Source of the DNA: Paraspadella gotoi
Lineage: Eukaryota; Chaetognatha
Assembly: GCA_051294375.1 (NCBI GenBank)
Contig: CM119268.1
Coordinates: forward strand, 7,369,405 to 7,433,404
DNA: 64,000 nt
Reading direction: 5' to 3'
In this document: positions 11,925 to 25,616 of the stretch, piece after piece
How positions within the stretch are numbered: position 1 is the stretch's first letter
Layout of the letters: every line of letters begins with the position of its first letter
Position numbers and translations under genes: made by a program
The notes under the pieces: model-generated
Databases searched by the model: none
What the model was told of the DNA's origin: nothing
Seen by the model: the letters and a program-made list of their open reading frames with translations, nothing else

Positions 11925-12136
11925 GAGAGAGAGAGAGAGAGAGAGAGAGAGNNNNNNNNNNNNNNNNNNNNNNNNNNNNNNNNNNNNNNNNNNNNNNNNN
12001 NNNNNNNNNNNNNNNNNNNNNNNNNNNNNNNNNNNNNNNNNNNNNNNNNNNNNNNNNNNNNNNNNNNNNNNNNNNNNNNNNNNNNNNNNNNNNNNNNNNN
12101 NNNNNNNNNNNNNNNNNNNNNNNNNNNNNNNNNNNN

Positions 12137-12168
<32 letters not shown>
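11925..12168. repeat. (GA)n array containing an assembly gap
   Basis: GA units run into 185 N (11952-12136) and continue after it, so the array is longer than the assembler could resolve. It marks the inner end of the left arm of the giant inverted duplication. Confidence 0.93.
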
Positions 12169-12171
<3 letters not shown>

Positions 12172-13970
12172 ATGGAGGGCGAACGGTAGTCGAGTTAGAA
12201 GTGAGGTCACGCCATCCAAAGATTTATGTCGTCTTGACAGTTTCTTTCTCAATATCACTTTCTGTATAATCAAAAGTCCTTTTTTTTAAGTATTAAAATA
12301 GAAACCTTTCCTACAAATTTTAATGTTGAATTCGAAATTAATGCGATCTATTCAATTAACTCATTCCGTTCGANNNNNNNNNNNNNNNNNNNNNNNNNNN
12401 NNNNNNNNNNNNNNNNNNNNNNNNNNNNNNNNNNNNNNNNNNNNNNNNNNNNNNNNNNNNNNNNNNNNNNNNNNNNNNNNNNNNNNNNNNNNNNNNNNNN
12501 NNNNNNNNNNNNNNNNNNNNNNNNNNNNNNNNNNNNNNNNNNNNNNNNNNNNNNNNNNNNNNNNNNNNNNNNNNNNNNNNNNNNNNNNNNNNNNNNNNNN
12601 NNNNNNNNNNNNNNNNNNNNNNNNNNNNNNNNNNNNNNNNNNNNNNNNNNNNNNNNNNNNNNNNNNNNNNNNNNNNNNNNNNNNNNNNNNNNNNNNNNNN
12701 NNNNNNNNNNNNNNNNNNNNNNNNNNNNNNNNNNNNNNNNNNNNNNNNNNNNNNNNNNNNNNNNNNNNNNNNNNNNNNNNNNNNNNNNNNNNTCAAAACC
12801 GGTATTCTCTGCAATTAATAGCCAATAATAGAATTTGAAATTAATGCGATCTNNNNNNNNNNGTCCGTCCGTCCGTCCATCCGCCCCTCTATCACTCAAT
12901 CCGGGACTGTCTCAATCTCGTCCACCAAGCTCCGAGCCCAACCGGAGAACCCGCGCGCTCCGAGGTTTTATTTTTTCCGAGGTCGAATCCATTTTATTTT
13001 TTGGGAGAATCGTCGTTTCCGACGCCGACGATGAGGGCGTTTCGATCGAGCGGAAGTGGAACCGGGAAGAGGATCGAAAAAGGAAGAGGAAATAGGGACC
13101 GATCGAAATCGGGTTCGATTGAATGCAAAGTTAAAAATGAACCGAAGAGGAACTAAATAGAACGTTTTGCGAATGCTGTCAAAAATACCTTCAAGGCGAA
13201 TATATATACGTCAATGGATCGGAAGAGGAAAACACAACGGAGACTAGAAACTTAATTGTGTTAAAAGGTGATATTTTTTATCGCATATTTAATCAATTAG
13301 TAAGGAAAGTGCGATGGAAAAGTACAATTCTGCGCACTTAAAAAGGAAAACCGTTTGTTTACCGAGCAGTAATTGATTTACGCTTTTTTCTCTCTTCGAC
13401 GTATATTTTAACATCGATGTTTGCCTTGCTGATATAATTATCGCAATATGTACATCGAGGCGTCGATAAAATTATGATAATCAATATTTCGACCGCAATG
13501 AAGATTAGGGCGGCGACGACGATAACTAAGACTACGACGATGACGATGTCGACAAAGAAAAATGTATGATTTCATTGAATCTTTAATACTTAACAAACTT
13601 CACAAAGAAAAACCCCGAAGAGTATCCCGGGTCCCGTGTGAACTTTTTTTGCGTCCTCCACCCAACAGCGAATATTTTTCTTCTAATCGCGTGACAGCGT
13701 GTTAGAAAATCAGAGTGACAGAGACCGTGACAGCGGAAGATGGACTGAGTCGACGGAAGAAAAGCGAAATTCATCAAAAGGACAAGAAAATCTCTGGAAT
13801 GCGGCCAAGGAGAGAGAACGGTAGCCGTCAAGTCTCTCTCTCTCTCATCTCCTCTCTCTCTCTCTCTCTCTCTTTTCTCTCTCGTCGTCTCTCTCTCTTC
13901 TCTCTTCTCTCTCTACTCTCTCTCCTCTTCTCTCTCTCGTTCCTCTCTCTCTCGTCTCTCTCTCTCTCTC
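12169..13970. other. Spacer between the arms of the giant inverted duplication
   Basis: Sequence not found in the arms, with N gaps at 12374-12792 and 12853-12862. The motif GAAATTAATGCGATCT occurs on both sides of the big gap (about 12333-12352 and 12836-12852), so the gap edges probably overlap. A CpG-rich block lies at 12890-13060. No gene is recognised. Confidence 0.6.
12985..13095 (+). CDS. Possible terminal exon, unknown product
   Basis: A frame in CpG-rich sequence reads GRIVVSDADDEGVSIERK... and ends in a basic tail before TAG at 13093-13095. Its composition (acidic then Arg/Lys-rich) looks more protein-like than the surroundings. A convincing acceptor is missing, and an ATG-started frame exists on the opposite strand (MDSTSEKIKPRSARV...). 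No family is recognised. Confidence 0.2.
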   Translation, partial: ESILFFGRIVVSDADDEGVSIERKWNREEDRKRKRK

Positions 13971-13989
13971 TCGTTGAAATAATCCAATA

Positions 13990-14338
13990 TTTCTCAGTCG
14001 ATAAATGTTCCATAACTGTAATGTAAATAGATTTATGCTTCGAAACTGCGCGAGTGATGACGAACGACGAGCGATCGATGTAAATGATGGATGAATGATG
14101 GATGATGATGAATGTCGAATGATGATGATGAATGATGACCGTGATGATGATGAATGATTGAGTGATGATGATGACGATTGATTATACTCCTCAAAAATTA
14201 TTGTTTTTACTCTCGCAGGATCATCGCATCTTCTGTTCTCTTTCTATCTAAGATTCTTTTACTTTCACAACGGGTCCATGTTATCAAAATAACGGCGTAA
14301 ACATCGATTTTCTCCTCAAGCATAACAATCAGTAAAAT
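13990..14338 (+). repeat. Direct-repeat copy D, next to the right arm
   Basis: The segment starting TCTCAGTCGATAAATGTTC, with a GAT-rich core and ending near GCGTAAACATC, recurs in the same orientation at 26802-27062. The right arm is therefore flanked on both sides by copies of D. This copy is noisy (disrupted GAT repeat), the other clean. Confidence 0.8.
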
Positions 14339-14534
14339 TCTCTCTCTCTCGCTTATCTGTGTGGGGCCTTTTATATCTCTGGTCTCCGTCAAAGTTTACT
14401 CTCTTTTTAGTGAAATTTTTAGATGTTTGGTTTTCCCGCCTTTTATTTAACTTTATTTTCTTGGAGAACGCAGAACAGATTAGCCCGGCTCGGCCCGCAA
14501 AAAAAAGTGGGGGGGGGGAGCGAGGATGGAGGCA

Positions 14535-14860
14535 GGGACTGTTGGATGACGTGGAGAATTCTTGTGATCGTCGAACGTGAGTCGAATGCTTTTCGTGATT
14601 CGGGGTGAATCTACGAAGGTACAGAAATCATGCCAAGTGCATATCTACATGATGATGGAGTGTCTGCGGATCGGCGACGTCGTGGTCAACGGTTCGTTGC
14701 CGTGCGTGATCGTGCGTGGCCGTCATACAGCAAAAGACAAAGAGCGGGCGTCAGACTGAAGATTGCTGTGAAGGAGGGCGGACGGGAGACGGCGTGCGAC
14801 GAAGCTCTGATGTAGGACGATCCGAACGGTGGGGCGGTGCGGAGCGCCAAACGGATAACG
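14535..14860 (+). other. Segment present only in the right arm, replacing about 120 bp of the left arm
   Basis: Flanking sequence matches 11590-11640 and 11750-11830 of the left arm, but the interior does not. It is GC-richer than the neighbourhood. It contains open frames such as the one with CLRIGDVVVNGSLPCVIV (14660-14710), which superficially resembles the eIF5A N-terminal fold (LRxGDxVVxxGxPCxIV), but the expected following residues are absent. It is best treated as an arm-specific insertion or replacement of unknown origin. Confidence 0.45.
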
Positions 14861-17800
14861 AATGAAGGAACTGACGAACATAAATGAAAGGAATAACACG
14901 AAAATAAGATGGAACTAGACATCATCAAAATACTGAGCAGAAACTAAAACGCAAATTCACTTATGACCCTATTTGTTCACCAACGAGCAAGCTTTTAATT
15001 TTAAAGAGCGAACAAAACTTAGCGCAAATTATACAAACTATTTCTAATAAATATACGTAAAGCGGACACAACGTAACAATTTTGCTGATAGGAGAGGCGA
15101 ACTAAAGCGACATAAATTAAGGAATTTAATTTTAGTAACAACATTTTAAAAGAATTTTAAAGAAAGGAAATATAAAAATTCCTAGATACTCAATTGTTCG
15201 GGAACGCTCATAACTGAGTGTCAGCCTAATGAATTGCTGAAATTAAGGCACCAGCGAAAAGTAGTTGCTTCAGTCTTCTCTCCTCCGTCCTCTCTCTCCT
15301 CCTCTCCTCTCTCTCTCTCTTCCTCTCTCTCATCTCCTTCTCGTCTCTCTCTCTTCTCTCTCTCTCTCTACATATCGAAAGTTCAAGGCGCCCGACAAGC
15401 AGTGCGACGTCGTGGTCCTTCGGTCCGTCCGTCGTCGTCATCCACTCAAAAAGGTTTTTATTGAGTTCATTCACTTCAAATCCTCCCAGATCTCTCACAT
15501 GTGGGGAGGATTTTAACTACATTATTAACTCCCTTCTCTCAAATCTTGGACCTTGCCTTGACCCCGTCGTTCTTTTCTTTTTTCGCATTTCTTTCGCATT
15601 CGTGAGACGCTCGTAAGTGACTCTAATCCAGCTCCATTAATTCCGGTTCCCCAAAATCTGATCATTGTCTTCCGTCTGTCCCATGTCCGTCTCGTCCCAT
15701 GTCCGTCTGTCCCATGTCCGTTCTCAAAAATCAACTCATAATCCAATTTTATCCCATGTGTCCCAGTTCAAAATTTGGCCCTTATCTAGTTTCTTAAAGT
15801 GACCACGGGTGGGTCCTGGACCCAATCCTTGCTTCATATCTAAAACCCCTCGGTCCATCCAGAAATCTCATCCACGTTTGGGGGGGGAAATCAAAATCTG
15901 GCTCACTATCCCGAAAAATGTCCGGTTTTCGAATCTGGAGCCAGAGACGCAGTTTTGTGTCCCCCGTCTAATTTTTTTCTGAACGCATTGAAATATGCGA
16001 TGAATCGAGGGACTTAAAATTCCTAATTACATTTTGCTACAAAAAAAATAAATATTTTTTTTTTTCCCGATTCAAAATTAGAAAGATAAAATATTTTAAG
16101 GGCGGCGTTTGAACTTTTTCCCGCGAAAATATATAACCTTTAGCTGGAAAAATAAATTTACATCTTTTTTATTGGACAAATTAAATGTCGGTCCTAACTG
16201 TTGTTATATTTTTAAATGAAAATGTTTTGAAGACTATGTAGCAAGCTTTGTAGCTATTTGTTTGTATTGATTCGATATTGGCATGGTGGGCGACCGGGAA
16301 TATTGAGATTCATGGAAATAAATGATTCCTACCGAAGAGACAAGTAATATTGTGTACACGCTTGGAACCCCTTATTAACTAACTTCGGTTCTTGTTGCCA
16401 ATCGGTTCAGCGATGAGACACTTTAAATTAATAATAACGGGTTGCTGTCTGGGCGAAGGAGATACTTTGGTTTTTGCTAAAATGATATAATTCATATTTT
16501 ACGACTGTTTTAAGAATTTTTGCTATTTAGATTGCGAATCTCAGAGCTCTAATAATTATTTTGGGTTTGAGTTTTTTTTTTTTTTTTTTTTTTTTGAAAG
16601 GAAAAAATTTAAGAAAAAAGAAACAATTATTAAGGGTTGGATTGAATTAGTTGAGAAAAATATTTGGGCTTTCAAGGAAATGTTTCCATCAATGAAATTA
16701 CAATCTGAGATTTTCAGATAGTTATACATTTCAAAAGTTTCCGATAGCCCGAAGGCCGACTGCGAGTTAAAATATCCCATTTCGAACTTGAAAGGATCGG
16801 TGGAAAGTATTTAAAACTAAATTCACGGAATCCGAATAAGTGAAAGAGAAGTATTTTTCCCTTTTCCAAACAGGCTGCACAAAACCAGTCCCAAGGCCTA
16901 TGCGAACTCCGCCGTTTTTTCCTCAAATCTCTTTTTTCCACTCTTCCTCTTTATGGCAAAGCTTTGCGAACGAACAGCGAAAGGATTAATTTGTGTGATT
17001 CGCAGGGGAGAAGTCTCGTTCTGATGAACGCGGAGTGGGGAAAATGGGGGAAAGTAAGAACGGTGGGAGCGATGCTGGTGCGTGGGTTTACAACCTTAAT
17101 AAGACTGTAAAAAAAGAGAGGATCAGTGGATACAGCTGCTCTGTGGTGTCGGCCGCTGATGAAAGCCGCCCTGGCTGGAGCACGCTGGAAGTTTGCGACC
17201 GTGGTTGACGGAAATCTTTGTGCGAAATTAGAATCGGGATGTGGTGAAGGGAAGGAGTTCCACAGTTTCGTCGCCGTTTGGGAAATTCGTGAATATGGAA
17301 TTGATACACGTTGAAATGAATAAATGAGTAATGATGGTAAATCTTGTTCAAAGGAGATGAATGAATGAATTGAATGAATGATTAAGGATGAAATGAATTA
17401 ATGAATGAATGGAATGAATGAATGAAGAATGAATGAATGAATGATGAATGAATGAATGAATGATAAACTAAAATAAGTCCGAAGTAAATTTTTTAATTTC
17501 CTTTGCGGATAACTATAAAATTTTTTTCTGTCCACAAATTGTTGAATACTGTTTTCAATCAAACTTTCACACTTTTTTCCTCAATAAGTTTCTCGAGTTT
17601 ATAAAAATCACGATGATAAGGAACAATGACAGCAAACGCATGATAACAAAATAAAATGGATTAAATACTTTGGAAAAACAAAAAAGGTTATTTAATCGAC
17701 GCCCGACCGCCGAGAGAGAGAGAGAGAGGAGGAGGAGAGAGAGAGAGAAGAGAGAGAGTAGAGAGGAGAGAACGAGAGGAGAGGAGAGAGAGAGAGAGAG

Positions 17801-19173
17801 AGAAAGGAGAAGAGAGAGAGAGAGAGAGGAGAAAGAGAGGCCGAGAGCATGGTCGCTTGATAACGACGCATTACGATAAACAGAAGTGTTGATAGTTGTT
17901 GAGACAACAGAAAGTGAATGAAGAAGATGGGAGGCAAGTGAATTCCTGGAGTGATGGAGTGTCTGGGTGTGATGGAAAAGAGGGACTACCCTTGGAGAAT
18001 AGGCGAGAGGCGCGGAAAGGGAAACGCCCTCTCTGCCAGTCGAGACTCCTTTGGGTCAAAGTCTTATCGAGGATTAAGCCCGGAAGCGCCGGGTGCTCGG
18101 GGTCGGAGAGAGAGAGAGAGAGGAAGAGAGAGAGAGAGAGGAGAGAGAGATGAGAGAGGAAGAAGTGGGAGAGAGAGAGAGAGAGAGAAGAAAAGGGAGA
18201 ACTATAAGAAGTAAAGAAAACAATAAATATCTTAAGAGGGCATAAAGGTCCTCCAAATTCCTCTTGTGTTTTTGAGATTGAGAGCGAATGTCGACTTGAA
18301 CACGAATACTCGTATCATGTGGACTCATCTCGTATCCAGTGACAAGACACATGTTCACGTGACTAAGGAAAGCTTCGAAATTTCGCGTAGGAAGGAAAAG
18401 AAAAAAACAAGAAAAGTTAAGGAGAGAGAAGAAGAGCAGAGAAAAAAAGAAAAACCTCATAATTTGCAGCTTTACATATTTTATAATTCGGAATTACAAT
18501 CGGAACGCGGTTTGGGGATAAGTCTGGGTCAATTTACACTCGCGGAATTAAAGCGATTAAAGTTTTTTATCGGTTTGAAAAGATTTCGTGGAGCAAGTCG
18601 GCTTGTCTAAGTGTCTCTAGTGTCCCCTTAACCAGCTTGGGGAAGTCGAATTTACCGGGAATATGGTTCTCACAGTTTCAAAACAAGTGAATTTGTTTTT
18701 TTTTAATAAGTCATCTTTGTTTTTCCCTTATTGTTTTGTCCACGATTTTTCCTAACATCTGTCAGATCCTTTCAGTCTTCTTGTCAACATATATTTAAAT
18801 GAATATTTTTTTTAAGCTCATAACGTAACTATTCGGGTTCTCAAAATCCCCGTCCCAATTCGACGCGACACAGTCTGAAAAAGGAGAAAAAAATTCTCTC
18901 TCTCTCTCTCGTCTCTCTCTACCTCTTCTCTCTCTCTCCTATCTCTCTCTCTCCCTCTATCTATCTTCGCTCTCTCTCTCTCTCTCTCTTTTCTCTCTTC
19001 GTTTTAAGAGTTATATTCGAAATGCCCAACCTTAGCTCGGAGAAAGGAGATAACTCTGGCTTCGTAGTGAGTGAATCGTTATAAACAACAATTAAAAGCG
19101 GCCCGTCCTTTAAAGGTTTGGAAAGCGGCCGGGACGCATGAGAAGAGAGAGAGAGAGAGAGTAGAGAGAGAGA

Positions 19174-19221
<48 letters not shown>

Positions 19222-20516
19222 TTTTCTTTATCAGTCCAACGGCGTGGCGGAGAGGGTTAATTCAGTGAGAGGAACGACCGACGATGACAACAACAACGAC
19301 AAGGTCCCCACTCGCGTTTCCTCATTAATTACTCGAATGTCTAGATAAAAAAATCGATTTCTTCTTCGTCCTTGTCGTCGTCGTCCGTCATCGAGTCGTC
19401 CGTCGTCCTCTTAAGAATTTCTACTTCCCTACACTGGGGACTGGGCTGCCATCCAAAGTCGTTTGTTGTCCGTCCGTTGTCGTTTTTGTCTTAGCCGTTT
19501 CCCACCGTTAAAAAATGGTCGTTGAGCGACAGCTCGGGTCTCTTGCTCCTTACCCCAATACCTATAAGCCTTACCTAATACCCAGTCATCGATTCCCGCC
19601 ACGCCATCCTTCACGCCCACCGCCTAGTCCTCCCCCAACCCCCCTTCCCCAATTTTGTTCCCCGGGGTTTAATCTTCCGCCACCAAGTTTTTCGGTGTCG
19701 AAGAGTCTTTTTGCGAGACGTTTCCCACCTTCGGGGGTCAGGCCTCGCGGCGACATCAGAACCCGGGGGTAATTTATTTATAGTAGGGTTCTAGAATAAA
19801 TAGCGAAGAAATCCAGTTTTGAACTTAGGATAAAATTGTATTTTGAGATACATGGAGCCGACCGGGTGATAATTTTCGATTCCCTATCTCTTTTACTTAT
19901 TTAATCGTTTTTCTTTACCATCCTTGGACCCGTATCTTCGCAATCACGCAAAACACCCCATAAAATCAAAAGATTTTTAAAAAAGGAAAAAAAATCCCCA
20001 AGAAAGAAGATTATCCAGTAGAAATATCCGATCGAAAAAAAGAAGTTTCTTCACGGTAATCCGAAAACCCTTCAGGAAATTTCGGATGATCAGGAATCTG
20101 GATCGAAAATCCGATTTGTAATTCGTAGCCATTTTTTTTTTTCTCTTCCCATGTCCGCCGATGCCGACCGCCCCCGTTACGCGGTGTCCGAGCCCTCGAA
20201 AAAAAACATTGAGTTCAACGCTCCCTTAAAAAATGAGCGCCACTTTCCCCCTTATGATAAGGTACCCCCGAATTTAGGTAAGGTCAATAGCAGCGATCGG
20301 GCGAGTTTCCGAGTGCGCGGGAGAATAAAAAGGAGCCGCGTCGCGTGGGGAGGAAAGAGCGGGCGGGAACGCGATGGGTTTTTTTTATTAATTGATTCTT
20401 TGGTCAATTGTCTTGTTAATTAAATCTCTATTGTAAGTATTGGGTTCTTAGTCACTGCAGGTTGAGTAATATATTCTCGTTCTTTCTTTCTTTCTTTTCT
20501 TTCTTTCTTTCTTTCT

Positions 20517-20548
<32 letters not shown>

Positions 20549-22555
20549 TGCTTTTCTTTGCTTCTTTCTTTCTTTGCCTTTCCTTTCTTTTCTTTCTTTC
20601 TTTCTTTCTTTTGAGAGAGAGTAGAGAGAAGAGGAGAGAGAGAGAAGAGCAGAGAGAGAGAGAGAGAGAGAGAGAAGAGGAGACAGCAGTCCAACCACCC
20701 TTTCCAAAAAAAAAAGTCCGTTCTGTTTGTTGCCTGAACTACAGATTTAATAGATGCAGGAGGAAAGTAAATTTTTTGCGGTTATGAGTATTGCTACCTT
20801 TATAAGAGTTTGAAAGGAAATTGAAAAAGAAGACCTGAAAGAAGATTTGAAAGAAAACTTCCAGAGATTATTACAGAAAAACTCTGAGGAATTTTGGAAG
20901 AGTGGATTGAGTTAATAAGATTGCGTGGGGTGACCCGGGGGGGGGGGGCAACCTTCTTGGATGCGTCGTAATGGGGGATTAAATTACTATTAATTGTTTT
21001 GATTCTTTTTTTATTTATTATTTGAGCGAAGTGTTTAAGCTCCACAAAGTCCTGGTAGTGGGCGAAGGTTACAAAAGGCCTTATACTTTTAATAATATGA
21101 AACTTGTTTGCTTCGGGTTTTTTTTATGGTATCAACATTTAATAATATGATCGTTTCTTCTGGTTCCTTTTGCACACAGAAGTTTAGTTTGTAGCCAAAT
21201 TTTCTTCGTCCCACCTTTTAACGTCCCTTTTTTCGGTTCCGATTCATTGTTTCCTTCCTCATAATTTTGTTTTTCATTTCCTTTATCTTTTTCGAGAATC
21301 TCCCTTTTCTTTTCTCACGGGATAGAATTCGAAAATTCGAAATAAGAAAAATGATCGAAAAGACAGAAGAAAAAAAAGCATCATTTTTTTTTTCCCTCTC
21401 CTGTCAAAACCTGAAAAATTTAGATAAAGTTTGTTTAAAATTGTCCTTGATCCGCACCCACGCGAAATCTTAATGACGGCTTCTCGCGTTTATTTCGCTA
21501 CCATTGAAGTGAATCTCAGGTGTGCCTTCATCATAGCTTAAATATATGAACTTGGCGGTAAGAATCTTTCGTCTTTTAATTTACATATATGCGGTCAATA
21601 CATTCTCAAAAGATAAAATAAATTATCTATTCGGCGGGAATGTTTAATTTCCTTTTTTGGCATTCTATCAATCCTCGTATTCCTTTTTTTAAGCCTTTTT
21701 TTTATTCTTTCTTTCGTTTCCCCTCTCTTTTTCCTTTTCCGCTTCTGTCTCCATTTTGGTTCCAATCCTGTAAGACTGAAATCTTAGAACGCCTCCGGCC
21801 CAGAGCTTTTTAATTGGAGGCCGAGGGGGGAGGAGAGAAATATTTTATAAATCAATGAAGTCAATCATTCTATGAAAGGTTATTTTTTATATAAAGATCG
21901 GCCGTTTTTTTTTTTTTTAGCCTCGATCAAATTAATAATTATCAGGGTGCAATTAATGATTAATTTTCCGTCAACCGCTAAATCAATTCCCCTCGGCGCG
22001 CCGTAGGCTTTTAATGGAGAAAAAGTGTTAAGTGTCTTTGGTGCGCTGTCAGTTGGGACTGTCAGGTTGGGACTGGTTTGTGTGTTACAACAATGACAAC
22101 GAGGCACAAATTGACGAAATAGTATTCAATATTCTCGGAATCGCTCATACGCTTCCCTTGTCATCCATAGCCAATTTGGAAAAAAAAAGGTGAATTATCT
22201 TCGAAAGGAAAAAAAAGTGTCCACTTTTGTTAATTGAATTGGGCATTTAATTTAAATGCAAAAAAGGCAGCAAATTAAAACTAATTTGTATTAATTTGGT
22301 CAACCGGCAACTCAGACTCGACGAACATTAACTGTCCTCTGCCATTTCTTTAAATCGTTTATCCCCCGCCGTCATTGTTAGCTAGCATTTCAAGTTACTT
22401 TGTAAATTGTAATTGTACACGAAGGGCCGGGAAAAACGTTCTCTCGGTTTCTCCGTTGTTACCTCTTTTACTTTTTTTTTGTAGACCAGATGCTTCCCTC
22501 GTTTGTTTTTGGTTTCAGAATGCGATTTCCTTCCTGCCTTTGACAGAATTTTGGA

Positions 22556-22592
<37 letters not shown>

Positions 22593-23088
22593 CTCGGTCT
22601 CTCTCTCTCTCTCTTCTTCTTCTTCTCTCTATCTCTTTTTCCCCTCACCTTGTCCACCAGTGCCACAAAATACTTTTGTGCGATACACGCCACACTTTTC
22701 CCCCTCTCCTTGGTTCCAGACCCTCATCTGACATTTCCAAAGGAAAAAAAAAAATCTCTGAAACATTCAGAAATGCTAAATTGATTTTTGGCGCTCTCTC
22801 TTCCATATCCATCTCTCTGTCTTCGGCACCTCCTTTCTTCTGACGTCCGGCCAAGAGGGCCGATGGAACTAACGTATGAAAGAAAAAAAAAAATCCTCCT
22901 TCAAAAAACAATGAAACCCTCCCAGAGTTTTTCTTTTTTTTTTTCCTTTTGTTGCTTTCTCCTTTTTTTTTTCAATTAATTTCGCGAAAAATCGAAAGAT
23001 TTCGGAAATATTTTCGGCGCATTTTGGTACGGTCGCCCCTCGTCGAGGGCACTCTAGAACTCTGTGTGTGTGTGTGTGTGTGGGTGAG

Positions 23089-23138
<50 letters not shown>

Positions 23139-23320
23139 GAGAGAGAGAAAGAGAAAAGAGGACAGAGAGAGAGAGACGAAAGTTGTGTCGAAGTGTGAAT
23201 AATGGGAGGAAGTGTTGAGTCCGTTTACACTAAAGGTCGAATTACAAAAGAGGGCGAACTGGGTCCAGTAGTGGTCAGTAAGTGACGTTTCGTCAGTAGA
23301 AGCCTAAATTGATTGTGATG

Positions 23321-23999
23321 GTAATCATTAGCGCCGGAAGCAGGTTGAAACTAAGAAGTTTCTTCAAAATAAATTGAATAAAGTGGGACTGTTAGAGAAT
23401 ATGAAAATAAAAAAAAATAAAAATTAATTTTAAAAAAAATTTCTTTTATTAATAAGCGCCACGGAAGCATTTAGATTATTTTCTATTACTATATAAATCT
23501 AAAATTTTTTTTTTGGAAATTTGTTTCAATTTTTTTTAATCGGATTCTGATAGAGCCTTTTAAAAAGTTAAGATAAACGGTTATTAAGCTTACAAATTTA
23601 ATAATTTTTTTGATTTAGTTGAATAAATTTTAAAAACTATAAAATTCAGCCCTAATGATTGATGATGATGATGATTTTTAACGTTTTTTTTCTGTTTTTA
23701 ACCAATTTCTTGTCAAAATTTTTAAAAAAATTGTAGTACTAACTTTTCATTGGTAACTTTATCAAAGCACCTCTAATAGAAGTCCGTTCTTAAAAACTAA
23801 TCTTTTTAAAAAAATTTTTGTCCATTTGTATTATATTAATAATATTTTAAAAAGCCTTCAGTGCAACAACCCAAAATGAACTAATTCAAAAAGTTACATT
23901 GAAAATCGATTTTTAGTAAATAGAAGGAAAAAAGGAATTTTTTTGAGAGAATTAATGTTATAAAAAAAGTGTTCAATTTTGCCCGCCCTTAGTAATCAT
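23321..23999. mobile_element. hAT-like non-autonomous transposon (663 bp) with 8-bp target-site duplication
   Basis: The right arm has an AT-rich 663-bp insertion at 23329-23991 that the left arm lacks. It is bounded by identical GTAATCAT octamers (23321-23328 and 23992-23999). The left arm has a single copy of the octamer (reverse strand, 3756-3763), i.e. the empty site. The ends are TAGCGCCGG... and, read inward from the other side, TAAGGGCGGG..., imperfect terminal inverted repeats of the kind seen in hAT elements. It carries no transposase frame, so it would need an enzyme supplied elsewhere. An 8-bp duplication is the known hAT signature; the family assignment is inference. Confidence 0.7.
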
Positions 24000-24394
24000 G
24001 ATTGTTCTTAGGTCTAACGTAGTAATTTTCTCCTCTGGAAAAAAACTAAATGAAGGAATCAGTGTTTGTTATTTATTTTTATTTCGTTTATACATAACAG
24101 CTACGATTCCTAACTCAAGGAGGAATTTTTCTTGTTTGAAATGAAATTCCATTTATGTGTTTTTTTTGTCCGAAACTGAGATAATATTGTAATTAATTTA
24201 ACAAAATTTTGATTAGAGAAAAAGCGTGACCGTAACCTTGATATGATTCGACCCCAACCGAAGTTCAGATTACCACATGCACGCCAAGCAAGCTCGACCT
24301 GATTTCTATTCTCTTTAGAGTTTGAAACCCAAATTCTTTTAGTATATCAGCTAATCTTTCATCTCTCTCTCTCTCTTCTTCTCCTCTCCTCCTC

Positions 24395-24458
<64 letters not shown>

Positions 24459-25616
24459 CTATCTTCACGAACAGACTTTCCTTTGTTGATCACAAAGGTA
24501 TAACTATTAAACTAACCCCATCCGAAAAAAAAAAAAAAAAATTGAAACCTTCAAAAAAAAATCCCTTTTTTGTTCTAAAATTGAAGTTTTTCTTTCCTTT
24601 CATCTCTTCTTCTCTCTTTCTTTTTCTTTTTCCTTTCCTTTTTTTTGTCTCTGCCGCAGAAATTAAATTATTGTTCGAAATTCATTCGACGTCAGGTAGT
24701 TTTCATGTTTTTTTTTTGGTTGTTTTTTTTGACTTTCCGATCTTTAATTTACGATTTATTTCATATTCGTAGCCATTGTCACCCATTGGTTTTTTTTACA
24801 GATCTTTTTTAATTAATATTTATTTTAAATTCCTTTTTTTTTTTAAAAATCGTGACACATTTTTAAACTCCGTAGACTTAAATTTTGTTTTTGTTATTAA
24901 AAAGACCTTTTTTCATAACCTCTCATCCTCACTCGATCTATGACGCATTTTTTGACATTAATTTAGTCAAAAGCGAAACATTTTTTTTTCGTTGTTGAAA
25001 ATTCATGTCATTTTTTTTAATAAAAAAGAATTAGAGATTTTTTCGTTCAACAAAAAAGTAATGATACCAGAAGCTTCTTTTTTTTCTTGCTTTCGGCTAA
25101 AAAAGATATTATTATACGCCAGAAAAAAAATTTACTCTGATGTCACAAAAAATTTTTACGGAGGAAAGAGTGAAGATTGAAAAGAAAAAGAAAAAAAAAA
25201 AGAAGAAAAACTGAATCATTTTTGGGTCAGAGTTGAACTCGAACGGTTTAACGTTTCGTTTCAGATTCAAACTCGGTGATAAACTCGACAATAAATTCGT
25301 TTAAATAGCCAAGCTTTCTTTATAAAATATTGTTGCATGCGTGCATCCTTTAATATATACAAATCATAAATGACGTATTCGATCGATGTTTACCCGCAAC
25401 ATTGAGCCATGAGCATCCTTTTTTTTATTATATTACATTAAAACCATATTTAAATTTTATTGGTGTCAGTTTTTTTTATTCGAATATAGAAAATAAAGAG
25501 AAAATAAAAAACCTCGGACATATTAACCGTAACCATTAAAAGAAATCCAAATTATTTCAAAACAAAAGACCAAAAAAAAACTAAAAATCCGATGTCTTTT
25601 TGTTTTCCGTTTTCAG

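Noticed and set aside
12323-12838. Long open frames across the N gaps (also at 33000-33800 and 62775-63344)
   Set aside because: They are open only because N bases contain no stops.
17126-17314. Open frame MDTAALWCRPLMKAALAGAR... in the right arm
   Set aside because: The clean left-arm equivalent (about 9400-9560) has a different reading because of indels, so the frame depends on read errors.
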